Shown here piece by piece: positions 15,715 through 24,400 of a stretch of DNA of 64,000 nt. Under the pieces are notes generated by a model. It did not search any database. It had not been told where the DNA came from and saw only the letters and a program-made list of their open reading frames with translations. Numbering within the stretch: position 1 is the stretch's first letter; each line of letters opens with the position of its first letter. The translations under genes and the position numbers were made by a program. The stretch comes from Bog-473 sp052140165 (GTDB lineage: Bacteria; Actinomycetota; Acidimicrobiia; Acidimicrobiales; RAAP-2). The stretch is taken from assembly GCA_052140165.1 (NCBI GenBank), contig JBKQUM010000161.1, positions 1 through 64,000 on the forward strand, written 5' to 3'.

Positions 15715-16491
15715 TCAGACAGCGGGCGAGAGCCCCCCGTCCAGGTTGATCGCCGCGCCGGTGAGGTACGAGGCGCGGGCCGAGAGCAGGAAGCAGCCCA
15801 GGTCGGCGAACTCCCCGGCGCGACCGAAGCGGCCCATAGGGATGCCCGAGTCCTGGGCGAAGCGCTCGTAGAACCCTTCCAGCTCCAGGCCCGAGGCGGC
15901 CGCGGCCCGGACCCACTGCCCGCTCTCGATCAACCCGATCAGCACGGCGTTGACCCGGATGCCGTCGGGCCCCAGCTCCTTGGAGAGCGCCTTCATGAGC
16001 GCCATTCCGGCAGCGCGGGTGACCGAGCTCGGCTCGCTGGCCGCGCCGGGCGCCTTGGCGGCCATGGCGAGGGTGAACACGACGGCGCCCCGGCTGACCC
16101 GCAGGTGCGGCAGGGCGAGGCGGGTCAGACGGACCGCGGCCATGAGCTTCAGGTCGATGTCGGACTCCCACGCCGCGTCGTCCGTCGACTCGAAGCGCCC
16201 GGCCGCCGACCGGCCCGCGTTGTGCACGACCCCGTCGATGCGGCCCCAGCGGCCGACGGCGGCGTCGACGAACGCCTCGAGGTCGGCGGGCGACGAGACG
16301 TCCGCCCGCTGCACCAGCGCGTCGCCGTCCGCGTCCGCCAGGGTGGCCCGGGCCACGCGCAGCCGCTCCTCGTCACGGCCGCAGACGGCGACCGACGCGC
16401 CCTCGGTGGCGAGTTGGCTGGCGAGGGCGAGGCCGAGTCCGTCGGTGCCGCCCGTGATGAGCACGACCTGGCCGTCCAGCTCGAGATCCAT
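15715..16491 (-). CDS. SDR-fold protein lacking the usual catalytic residues
   Basis: This 258-residue protein has a classical SDR fold: VLITGGTDGLGLALAS (cofactor-binding TGxxxGxG) at residue 11, DVSSPADL, HNAGRSAAG (NNAG equivalent) and DGIRVNAVLIGLIES. The catalytic Ser region reads VFTLAMAAK and the Tyr-x-x-x-Lys motif reads SSVTR, so Ser, Tyr and Lys are all replaced. Related actinobacterial SDRs with a Thr-Arg-Ala-Ala-Gly segment are known, so this is probably a divergent subfamily and not a broken gene. It may bind NAD(P) without standard dehydrogenase chemistry. It is the last gene of a three-gene minus-strand group. Confidence 0.75.
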   Translation of the reverse strand: MDLELDGQVVLITGGTDGLGLALASQLATEGASVAVCGRDEERLRVARATLADADGDALVQRADVSSPADLEAFVDAAVGRWGRIDGVVHNAGRSAAGRFESTDDAAWESDIDLKLMAAVRLTRLALPHLRVSRGAVVFTLAMAAKAPGAASEPSSVTRAAGMALMKALSKELGPDGIRVNAVLIGLIESGQWVRAAAASGLELEGFYERFAQDSGIPMGRFGRAGEFADLGCFLLSARASYLTGAAINLDGGLSPAV

Positions 16492-16494
16492 CGG

Positions 16495-17037
16495 TCATTC
16501 CTCCTTCGTCGTGGCGGACGCCACGCCAGCCACGAACGCATCGGCGTCCGCCTGCGAGCGCAGGCGGACGAACTCCAGGTGGTCCCAGCGGGGGTCGATC
16601 TCGGCGGCCGCGTAACGCCGGCGGTAGACCTTGTGCCGGCTGGCTGTCCAGGCGATGATCGACTTCTCGGGGTTCAGTGACCAGAGGTTGGAGAAGGGCT
16701 CCTTGTTGCCGTTCCACAGCTCCTGCCGGGTCGCGGTCCTCCGCACCGTGCGCCGGATGGTCCGGCCCATGACGGTCGCGTAGGACAGGTCGAACCACGC
16801 GACCGTGTCGGCCTTCTGCCAGACCACCTCCTGCACCACGGAGTAATTGCCGTCGACCACCCAGCGGGGCGCCTCCGTCGCCTCGGCCACCAGGGCCCGG
16901 AACTCGTCGTCGCTGAGCGGCGTCCAGCCCGGCTGGTGGTAGATGGCGTCGAGCTCCACGTGGGGCGCACCGAGCGCCCGTGCCAGCTCGAGCGCCAGGG
17001 TGGTCTTGCCCGATCCCGAGCACCCGACGACCGCCAC
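16495..17037 (-). CDS. P-loop kinase-like protein (adenylate kinase/FlaR-like)
   Basis: This 180-residue protein starts with Walker A GCSGSGKTTLALELA at residues 5-19, followed by HVELDAIYHQPGW and a VVDGNYS segment, the layout of the topology modulation (FlaR)/adenylate kinase-like P-loop family. A later RRTVRR and HKVYRRRYAAAE give a basic lid-like region, and HLEFVRLRS is a conserved C-terminal strand. These proteins are presumed small-molecule kinases with unknown substrates. The GTG at 17037 places the P-loop close to the N-terminus, as usual for the family, and lies 10 nt after the upstream SDR stop. Three bases separate it from the downstream SDR start, so an operon is likely. Confidence 0.75.
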   Translation of the reverse strand: MAVVGCSGSGKTTLALELARALGAPHVELDAIYHQPGWTPLSDDEFRALVAEATEAPRWVVDGNYSVVQEVVWQKADTVAWFDLSYATVMGRTIRRTVRRTATRQELWNGNKEPFSNLWSLNPEKSIIAWTASRHKVYRRRYAAAEIDPRWDHLEFVRLRSQADADAFVAGVASATTKEE

Positions 17038-17047
17038 GCGTTCGATC

Positions 17048-17809
17048 TCAGCGCTCCTGTTCGGTCGGCCGGATAAGGATCTCGTTCACCGCGACCCGAC
17101 GCGGTTGCGTCACCGCGTAGCGGATGCTCTCGGCGATGTCCTCGGCGTGCATGATCTCGATGCCCCCGAAGGTCTGGGCCATGCCATCGAGGATCTCGGG
17201 TCGGTTGTGGAAGGCCAGCTCGGTGGCCGTCGCCCCCGGCTCAACGAGCGTCACCCGTACGTGGCGGGCCGTGACCTCCTGGCGCAGGGACTCGCTGAAG
17301 GCACCGACGCCGTGCTTGGTCGCGTTGTAGACGCCGCTGTTGAGGCGCGCCACGCGGCCGGCGACGGAGCTCACGTTCACGATGTCGGCCACCGAGCGGG
17401 GCTCGGCCTCCGCTGCCGACAGCAGGTGCGGCAGCGCGGCGTGGGTGCAATAGAGCAGCCCCAGCAGGTTGAGGTTGACCATGCGCTGCCACTCCTCGAT
17501 GGGAGCGTCGACGATCGGCCCGAGCAGCATGACACCGGCGTTGTTCACCAGCGTGTCGAGCCGGCCCAGCTCGGCCACCGTCGAGGCGACCGCCCCCGCG
17601 GCCTGGTCCGGATCGGTGACGTCCGCCTCGATCACCAGCGCCTTGCCCGCTCCCCCGATACGCTCGGCCAGGGCCTCGAGCCGGTCGCGGCGGCGGGCCA
17701 CCAGGGCGACGGTCGCCCCCTCCTCGGCCAGGGCGACGGACGTGGCCTCGCCGATGCCGCTGCTCGCGCCGGTCACCAGCGCGACCGTCCCTTCCAGCCT
17801 CTTCGTCAT
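17048..17809 (-). CDS. Short-chain dehydrogenase (YdfG-like)
   Basis: This 253-residue classical SDR has TGASSGIGEATSVALAEEG (NADP-binding, about 14-32), LVNNAGVML (about 90), VNVSSVAGRVARL with the catalytic Ser (about 145) and GVYNATKHGVGAF with the Tyr-x-x-x-Lys pair (about 160), then LVEPGATATEL. The arrangement fits the NADP-dependent 3-hydroxy acid dehydrogenase YdfG group or a related alcohol dehydrogenase. The ARRRDR segment after the second strand supports NADP preference. GGAGG stands 5 nt before the ATG at 17809. It heads the three-gene group with the P-loop protein and the non-classical SDR. Confidence 0.85.
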   Translation of the reverse strand: MTKRLEGTVALVTGASSGIGEATSVALAEEGATVALVARRRDRLEALAERIGGAGKALVIEADVTDPDQAAGAVASTVAELGRLDTLVNNAGVMLLGPIVDAPIEEWQRMVNLNLLGLLYCTHAALPHLLSAAEAEPRSVADIVNVSSVAGRVARLNSGVYNATKHGVGAFSESLRQEVTARHVRVTLVEPGATATELAFHNRPEILDGMAQTFGGIEIMHAEDIAESIRYAVTQPRRVAVNEILIRPTEQER

Positions 17810-17917
17810 GGAACCTCCACCTCGGTCTGTCGGGCCGCGTTCCGGCCGTCACACGGTCTAATGGAACGCAGGCGCTCGGGCATCCGCCTCGTGCAGCCCG
17901 CCCGGCAGGTTCCGAGG

Positions 17918-19579
17918 CTATTCGGCTTCCGTCGGCTCCTTGCTCGCCCCGGCGCCGTCGCTCTCCGCACCGTCGAACGGCTCGATCCCGAACAGCCCGA
18001 CCGGCACGCCGACGTCCGCCGGCACCCGCGTCGGGGTGTCGCGGTTGAGGATCTCACCCCGGAAGAAAGCCGGGCGGAACGCCATCCAGGCGTACATCAG
18101 CACCACGCCGATGATCACCGTGCCCACGTCGAGCGCGAAGACGCCGCCGATGACCCGGTGGGTGCCGGGCAGGGTGAAGTGGCTGTAGCTGTTGACCGGC
18201 TTCCAGTAGTACCAGAAGGACCAGAACATGGCGAACCACAGGATGATGCCGCCGAGCAGGGGCAGGATGCCCCGCAGCCACAGGGTCCTGGCGTTCTCGC
18301 CCAGGGTCTTGCGGTAGTACCAGAATGACGAGAAGCCGGTGAGCCCGTAGTAGAAGGCGATCCACACCCCGAGGGCCGACACCGAGTCCTCGATGACGCT
18401 GTTGCCGTTCGACACGTAATTCATCACCACGTAGAGCACGATGGAGAGGCCGCCCATGGTCAGCGTGGAGGTGGTCGGCGTGAGGAACCGCCGGTGGATC
18501 TTGCCGAAGGCGTTCGGGACGGCCTTGAACACCGCCATGGACAGCGTGGTGCGGGCGGTCGGCAGGATCGTCGTCTGGGTCGAGGCGGCGGCCGAGCTGA
18601 GCACCATCAGGAGGAGGAGGTGGGAGAGGAAGCTCCCGAACCCGGAGGACCCGAAGATGGAGCTGCCCAGGACCGAGAGCACGTCACCGACGTTGTTCGG
18701 GTTGGAGAGGCCGATCCCCTTGGTGCCGACACCGGCGTAGGACTGGGTGGCGATGATCACGATGGCGTAAATGGCCAGCAGGATGAGGGTGGACGTGACG
18801 GCGGCCCGGCCCGGGATCTTGTCGCGCTCCTTGGTCTCCTCGTTCACCGAGACGGCGGTGTCCCAGCCCCAATAGACGAACAACATGAGGGTGAAACCGA
18901 CCATGAAGCTCTCGGGGCCCGGAACGGCGAACGGGTTGAACCAGGACCAGCTGGGGGCGAGGTGGCCGACGGGGGCCTTGCCCGCCCCCACCTTGTAGAG
19001 GGCCACCACCGAGAGCACCGTGAGCATGACCAGCTCGATGCCGAGGAGCGCCTTCTGGAAGTTGGCCGAGATCTCGATCCCGACGTAGCAGATGGCGGTC
19101 ATGACCACGATCCACATGATCCCGACCAGCAGCACCCACCCGCTGTCCGCGTTGTGTCCGATGCCGTTGGCGCCGAAGAGCAGGAACACGTACTGGCCGG
19201 CGATCTGGGCCAGGCTGGCCATCACGAGGATGTCGGCGGCGATGATCCCCCAGCCACCCAGCCAGCCCGTCTTGGGCCCGAAGGCCCGGGTGGCCCAGGT
19301 GAACGTGGTGCCGCAGTCGGGGTCGGCGGCGTTGAGGGCCTTGTAGCCGTAGGAGATGAGCAGCATCGGCACGAAGGCCAGGATGGTGATGATGGGCGCC
19401 TGCAGGCCGGCGATGGCGATGACCACGAAGCCGAGCGTGGCGGCCAGGCTGTAGGCCGGGGCGGTGGAGGCGACGCCCACCACAACGGAGGAGACGAAGC
19501 CGAGGGCCCCTTCCTTCAGGCCCTTGTCCCCTGATTCCCCCTGCTCAGCCAGCGAAGCATCGAGATGTACCACGGCCAC
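17918..19579 (-). CDS. APC-superfamily permease
   Basis: This is a 553-residue integral membrane protein with about 12 helices. The conserved APC opening is present as ALGFVSSVVVGVASTAPAYSLA (helix 1, the unwound substrate-binding segment) after a hydrophilic N-terminus, then TFTWATRAFGPKTGWLGGWG in the helix 2-3 region and FVYWGWDTAVSVNEETKE in helix 6. It resembles amino acid permeases of the AAT/APA group, carrying an amino acid or amine by proton symport or exchange. The C-terminal 45 residues are hydrophilic and acidic. GTG at 19579 gives the longest frame, but a second GTG at 19573 is better placed 8 nt after AGGGGG. It follows the sigF gene by about 145 nt on the same strand. Confidence 0.85.
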   Translation of the reverse strand: MAVVHLDASLAEQGESGDKGLKEGALGFVSSVVVGVASTAPAYSLAATLGFVVIAIAGLQAPIITILAFVPMLLISYGYKALNAADPDCGTTFTWATRAFGPKTGWLGGWGIIAADILVMASLAQIAGQYVFLLFGANGIGHNADSGWVLLVGIMWIVVMTAICYVGIEISANFQKALLGIELVMLTVLSVVALYKVGAGKAPVGHLAPSWSWFNPFAVPGPESFMVGFTLMLFVYWGWDTAVSVNEETKERDKIPGRAAVTSTLILLAIYAIVIIATQSYAGVGTKGIGLSNPNNVGDVLSVLGSSIFGSSGFGSFLSHLLLLMVLSSAAASTQTTILPTARTTLSMAVFKAVPNAFGKIHRRFLTPTTSTLTMGGLSIVLYVVMNYVSNGNSVIEDSVSALGVWIAFYYGLTGFSSFWYYRKTLGENARTLWLRGILPLLGGIILWFAMFWSFWYYWKPVNSYSHFTLPGTHRVIGGVFALDVGTVIIGVVLMYAWMAFRPAFFRGEILNRDTPTRVPADVGVPVGLFGIEPFDGAESDGAGASKEPTEAE

Positions 19580-19723
19580 CCCCCTGTTCGTTCACGGGAT
19601 GGACCTGCACGATACTCAACGGGCGCCGGAATTGCCGCCTTAAATCACTGATCTAGGCTGCGATCTGGGAATTTCATCACCTTTTCTCGAGGCAACACGC
19701 ATCCGGGTGCCCGATTTCGTCGC

Positions 19724-20485
19724 TCAGGCCTGCTCGGTCCCTGCCTGTTCGATGCCCTGCCGGAGCTTCTGCAGGCTGGAGGAGAGCAGCCGCGACACGT
19801 GCATCTGGCTCACGCCCACCGCCACGGCTATCTCGGACTGGGTGAGCCCGTCGACGAAGCGCATGCGCAGAATCGACTGCTCGCGCGGGGGGAGGGTGGC
19901 GAGCGCCGGGCCGAGGAGCGCCCTGTCCTCCACCGATTCGTAATTGCCGTCGTACTCGCCGAGACGCGCCGAGAGGGGGTCGTCCTCGCTCTCGGAGGCG
20001 TCGATCGACGCGGCGCGGTAGCCCTGTCCCGCCTCGATTGCCTCGATGACGGCCTCCTCGGTCGCGCCGGTGGCCTCGGCCAGCTCGGTGACGTTCGGGC
20101 TGCGGCCGAGCTGCTGGACCAGGGCGGCGGTGGCGTGTCCGAGCTCGAGGTAGAGCTCCTGCACCCGCCGGCTGGCGCGCACCGCCCAGCCCTTGTCGCG
20201 GAAGTGCCGCTTCAGCTCGCCGATGATCGTCCTAGTCGCGAACGCGGCGAAGTCCACGCCGCGCGACGGATCGAAGCGGTCGACCGACTTCACGAGGGCC
20301 ACCGACGCCACCTGCACCAGGTCGTCCAGCGGTTCGCCGCGGTGGAGGAACCTCCGGGCGAGCTGGTGGGCCAGCCCCAGGTTCGAGGTGATGAGCTCCT
20401 CGCGTTCAGCCGGCGTGAGGAATGGGCTCTGCGTTCCCGTGGTGTCGGACTGTGACCCGGGATCTTGTTCCCGGCCCACCGTCAC
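19724..20485 (-). CDS. sigF: SigF/SigB-family RNA polymerase sigma factor
   Basis: This 253-residue sigma factor belongs to the SigB/SigF/SigG group. Region 2 contains GEPLDDLVQVASVALVKSVD and GVDFAAFATRTIIGELKRHF, the core-binding and -10 recognition segments; region 3 includes LGRSPNVTELAEATG; and region 4 ends with LTQSEIAVAVGVSQMHVSR, the -35-binding helix-turn-helix. The Asp-Phe-Ala-Ala-Phe-Ala variant of region 2.4 is normal for this group. The start overlaps the stop of the anti-sigma gene (ATGA at 20482-20485), so sigma and inhibitor are coupled. It is the last gene of the rsbV-rsbW-sigF operon and should direct general stress or stationary-phase transcription, including its own operon if the candidate promoter at 21322-21346 is correct. 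Confidence 0.9.
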   Translation of the reverse strand: MTVGREQDPGSQSDTTGTQSPFLTPAEREELITSNLGLAHQLARRFLHRGEPLDDLVQVASVALVKSVDRFDPSRGVDFAAFATRTIIGELKRHFRDKGWAVRASRRVQELYLELGHATAALVQQLGRSPNVTELAEATGATEEAVIEAIEAGQGYRAASIDASESEDDPLSARLGEYDGNYESVEDRALLGPALATLPPREQSILRMRFVDGLTQSEIAVAVGVSQMHVSRLLSSSLQKLRQGIEQAGTEQA

Positions 20486-20904
20486 TCTGCATGCCCCCCC
20501 CGGCGCTTTCGCAGCCAGGCACGCACCGAGCCGTCCTGGCTCTCCCTCCCGTGCTCGTCCACCAGGGCGTCGAGGATCTGTTCGCTGAGAAGTGCGATCT
20601 CGTCACCTTCGGGCCCGGGCACCTCGGCGGCGGCCCGCTCGAGGGTGCAGACGACCCCGATGGCCTCGTTCAGCACCGTGAGCTCCAGGCACAGGTCCCC
20701 GTGCCGTGCGTCGCTGCCGTGCAGGGTGAGCAGGCAGAGCTCGCCCACCGCCAGCCGGAGATCCTCGAGCTCCTCGATGTCGAAACCGGCGCGCGCCGAG
20801 ATCGCGCTCGTGACGAGCCGCGCCAGCACGATCAGGTCACCCCGCGCCGGAAACCTCAGCTCAATGCGGTCGCCCGTCACCAGCTTGTCGGTCGCCTCCG
20901 TCAC
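20482..20904 (-). CDS. rsbW: Anti-sigma factor, RsbW/UsfX type
   Basis: This 140-residue protein has the size and position of RsbW. The N-box region reads EDLRLAVGELCLL, where canonical kinases of this family have Glu-x-x-x-Asn; the Asn is replaced by Leu. No Asp-x-Gly-x-Gly G1 box is visible, and the lid region reads EIALLSEQILDALVDEHG with no Gly-rich loop. Mycobacterial UsfX also lacks the N-box Asn, so this may be a SigF-binding protein with weak or no kinase activity. It overlaps both neighbours by 4 nt (rsbV upstream, sigF downstream), which fixes its identity even though sequence similarity is modest. Confidence 0.75.
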   Translation of the reverse strand: MTEATDKLVTGDRIELRFPARGDLIVLARLVTSAISARAGFDIEELEDLRLAVGELCLLTLHGSDARHGDLCLELTVLNEAIGVVCTLERAAAEVPGPEGDEIALLSEQILDALVDEHGRESQDGSVRAWLRKRRGGHAE

Positions 20905-21242
20905 GATCGGCCGGTGGCCTGCAGTGAGTCCGCGATGGTGAACACGTTGGTGAGCCCCGTGATCTCGAAGATCTTGACGATCCGCGGATCCGCCACGACG
21001 ACGTGCAGGTCACCCCCGTCTTCCCGGCATCGCTTCAACGCTCCGACGAGCACCCCGAGCGCGGTGGAGTCGAGGAAGGTCACGCCCAGGAGGTCGAGGA
21101 CGACGGTCGAATCACCCTGCGCGATGACGCGGTGCAGGCACTCGCGCAGCTGCGGGGCCGTGGCGACGTCGATCTCGCCGCTGACCGCGATCACGGGGGG
21201 CGCCGTGCCGGCCCGCTCCTCTATCTGGAACTCCTGATCCAC
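20901..21242 (-). CDS. rsbV: Anti-anti-sigma factor (STAS domain), RsbV type
   Basis: This 113-residue protein is a single STAS domain: PPVIAVSGEIDVATAPQLRE in the first half, then VVLDLLGVTFLDSTALGVLV, where Asp-Ser-Thr carries the serine phosphorylated by RsbW-type kinases, and DLHVVVADPRIVKIFEITGL at the end. Unphosphorylated RsbV-type proteins bind the anti-sigma factor and free sigma. The GTG at 21242 is chosen because a strong AGGAGG lies just upstream and the domain begins within a few residues; a longer in-frame start at 21335 lacks this. It is the first gene of the operon, and the large divergent GAF-PP2C-HATPase protein is a natural candidate to dephosphorylate it. Confidence 0.85.
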   Translation of the reverse strand: MDQEFQIEERAGTAPPVIAVSGEIDVATAPQLRECLHRVIAQGDSTVVLDLLGVTFLDSTALGVLVGALKRCREDGGDLHVVVADPRIVKIFEITGLTNVFTIADSLQATGRS

Positions 21243-21321
21243 TCCACCCTCCTGCGTCCCGCACGATGGCCCGGGCCCGCCCCCGGGACGTTGTGCAATG
21301 CCGATTGGCCCGTGCCTTCTA

Positions 21322-21346
21322 TAGCCCCTGGACAATGAACCTAAAC
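21322..21346 (-). promoter_or_regulatory. sigF: Candidate SigF-type promoter for rsbV-rsbW-sigF
   Basis: On the minus strand GTTT (complement of 21343-21346), a 15-nt spacer and GGGCTA (complement of 21322-21327) match the actinobacterial SigF pattern GTTT-N14-16-GGGTAT with one change. It lies about 80 nt before the rsbV GTG, which suits autoregulation. AAACC (21343-21347) and GGTTT (21353-21357) also form a small inverted repeat next to it. Confidence 0.45.
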
Positions 21347-21353
21347 CTTCAGG

Positions 21354-21379
21354 GTTTCCCCAGGTTCACACACGGGTAG
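21354..21379 (+). promoter_or_regulatory. Candidate SigF-type promoter for the GAF-PP2C-HATPase gene
   Basis: On the plus strand GTTT (21354-21357), a 16-nt spacer and GGGTAG (21374-21379) match the SigF pattern with one change in the last base, about 105 nt before the start at 21486. The box is enclosed by a perfect 8-bp inverted repeat, AGGGTTTC at 21351-21358 and GAAACCCT at 21382-21389, which could be an operator or a transcript hairpin. Confidence 0.45.
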
Positions 21380-21485
21380 GAGAAACCCTGCACAACCCCG
21401 GTGACGAGCGGGAACGTGTGGCTGGCGACCGGCGGGAGGGTTAGCGTTTCCCCACGAGCCCGCGGCGGTGAACGGGAGAGCGAGC

Positions 21486-24400
21486 GTGCCTGAACCAGGC
21501 GAAGAGGAGCTTCAGGCGGCGTCCCGGGGTCACAGCGCCGATCGCGCCGAGGCGGTTGCGACGCTCATGGCGCTCCTCTGGGTGTCGACGGTGGCGATCG
21601 TCTTCGCCGTGTACGGGGGGAACGTCTCGCTGGTCGGCTTCCTGGCCATCGCCCCCTTCATCGCCGCTGCCTTCGCCCGGCCGTCGCGCGTGCTGATCGT
21701 CGGGCTGCTGGCGGCGTTCTTCGTACTCGTCATCAGCACCCCGCCGCACAGCTACGGCGAGCTCAACCACACGCTGCGCGTGATCACCCAGCTGGCCGCG
21801 ACGGCCGTGGCGATGTGGATCTCGCACCTGCGGGGTCAGCGCAACGTCCAACTGTGGACCGCTCGATCGGAGACGAGGAACGAACGGCGCAGGCGAGTGG
21901 CGGCCGAGACTGCTCAGCGCATGCAGACGATGGCCCGGGCCCTGACGACGGCCGCCGACCCGGCCCAGGTGGCAGACGCCGTGTTCGCCGCGCTGCGCGA
22001 CGAGCTGCGGGTCGTTGCCGCCACCTTCGCCCTCAGCGGCGAGCGGGGCCGCCTGCGGACGCTGCGCCGCTTCGGCTATCACCCCGACGAGCCGATCGAC
22101 GGGGTGCTCGCCGCGCTCCGGCCGGACGGCCCGGTGCTGGGCGACAACGTCGCGCTCTTCGCGGAGTCGCTCGAGGATCTGCGGCGGCAACGGCCCGACG
22201 TCTGCGCGGCGCTCGCCTCCACCCGCTTCTGCGCCTTGGCCATCGTCCCGCTGGTCGTGTCCGACCACACCATCGGCGCCGTGATCGTGCATTGGGACCA
22301 TGACCGCGAGATCTCGGACCCCGACCAGGGCTTCCTCTTCACGATCACCGGCGCGGCGGCACAGGCCGTCGAGCGGGCCAGGCTTACGCTGACGGAATTC
22401 GTCAACCTGGAGCGCAGCCAGCACCTGCACCAGCTCAGCTCCGCGCTCGCTGCGGCCACCACCCCGGGCGACGTTGCCCACGCGGCGATCGCGGGTGGCC
22501 GGCGGGCTCTGGGCGCGCACTCCGCCGTCGTGCGCGTCCCCGCTGCGGGCGAGCGCGCCCTCTCGTGCCTCGCCAGCAGCGGACACCCCGCGCTCCTCTC
22601 CCGCGGGATGGTGCCCGTGGACGGCAGCCACGCCGGCTCGTGCTTCGCCCGGGGGTGCACCGACATGGTCACGATCGAGGCCGGCGCCGACAACGCCGAG
22701 GACATGGCGGCGGAGGTCACGCTGTCGGTCCTGCGCGACCTGGCCCAGCCGGTGACGGTGGTCACCGAGCCACTCGTCGGGAGCGTGGGGCCGCTGGGTG
22801 TCCTGTCGCTGGCGTTCGTGGCGGAGGCCGAGCCGAGCGAGCCCGACCTCCGCTTCCTGTCGACACTGGCCGGGCTGACGGCCCAGGCGCTGGAGCGGGC
22901 CCAGGTCTTCGAACACGAGCGCGAGGCGTTGCGCGCCGCCGAGGCGGCACGCGAGCGACTGTCGCTCCTCTCCGAGGTGACGCGGCTGTTGAGCTCGAGC
23001 CTCGAGCCCACCACGGTGATCCGGCGCACGATGAGCCTCGTCGAGGGCAGACTCGCTGACTCGTGCGTCGTCCAGGTCCCCGGCGACCACGGGCTCGTGC
23101 GTCTCGACGTCCACGAATCGAGCGCGCCTGCGCAACCGAGCGCCGGGGGCACGGCCAGGGAGTACGAGCCCTTCGACTCTGATGCGCCGGCCGCCGTCGC
23201 CTACCGCACCGGGCGAACGCAGCTCGCGCCCATCGGCCTCGACCTGGACGAGACGCCGCCCCGCACCGTCTCCACCGCGCTCGCCGTCCCGCTCACGGCC
23301 GACGGAGACGTCATCGGCGTCATGACGTTCATCGACGGGCCCGGCCGCATCTTCGAGGCCGACGACGTGTCACTGGCCACGGAGGTGGCAAGCAGGGCCG
23401 GTGTCGCCCTGTCCAACGCGACACGGTTCCAACGTGAGCACGTCGTCGCCGAGGTGCTGCAGCGCGCGGTGCTCCCGGACTCCCTTCCGGTGGTCGACGG
23501 CCTGCTCCTCGACGCCGAGTACCGGGCGGGCGTCGCGGGTACCTACGCCGGGGGCGATTGGTACGACGTCTTCGCGTTGGGCGACGACTCCATCTTCTTC
23601 AGCGTGGGCGACGTCATGGGCAAGGGGGCTGCGGCGGCGGCGCTCATGGGTCAGGTGCGGAGCGCCATCCGCGCCTACGCGGTGGCCGGCCAGGGGCCGA
23701 CAGAGGTGCTCTCGTCGCTCGACGGCCTCTTCGACGCCCTGATCGAGGACCGGGTGGCGACCGCGGTCGTGGGCACGATCACCCCCTCGACGGGGCGCGT
23801 CGTGCTGAGCAACGCCGGGCACCCGCCGCCGCTCGTGGTACGCGCCGACGGCAGCGCGACCTTCTGCCCCATGCAGCGCTCATTGCTCATCGCGGCGGGC
23901 CTGACCGGGGCGCCGCGCCCGCGGGACGAGGTGATGCTCGATCCCGGCGACTCACTCGTCATGTACTCCGACGGGCTCATTGAGCGCCGGGGCGAGCTGA
24001 TCACCGACGGCATGGAGCGCCTGGCGACCACCGCAACGGATATTGCCCGATCGGGCTGGCCCGATCGGGCCGCGGTGACCTTCGCGTCCATGCTCAGCAC
24101 CGACGAGCGGACCGACGACGTCGTCGTCCTGTGCCTCAATTTCACCGGCATCACCGAGGAGCGCATAACTGAAGTGCCTGTGGGTACGACACGGGGTGGC
24201 ATGTCGACGCTGAACCTGGAGCCCGTGGTCGAGAGCACACCCGTGGCGCGCCACTGGATTGCCGCGCATCTGCGTGGCCTGCCGTCCGAAGTGACCGGCT
24301 ACGCCGCCCTCCTGACTTCGGAGCTCGTGACCAACGCCGTGCTGCACGCGGCCACCCCGATGTGCGTGACCCTCCACATCCTCTCGGACCGTATCCGCGT

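Noticed and set aside
21441..23135. A 564-codon minus-strand open frame
   Set aside because: Shadow of the GAF-PP2C-HATPase gene, whose plus-strand frame has clear domains.
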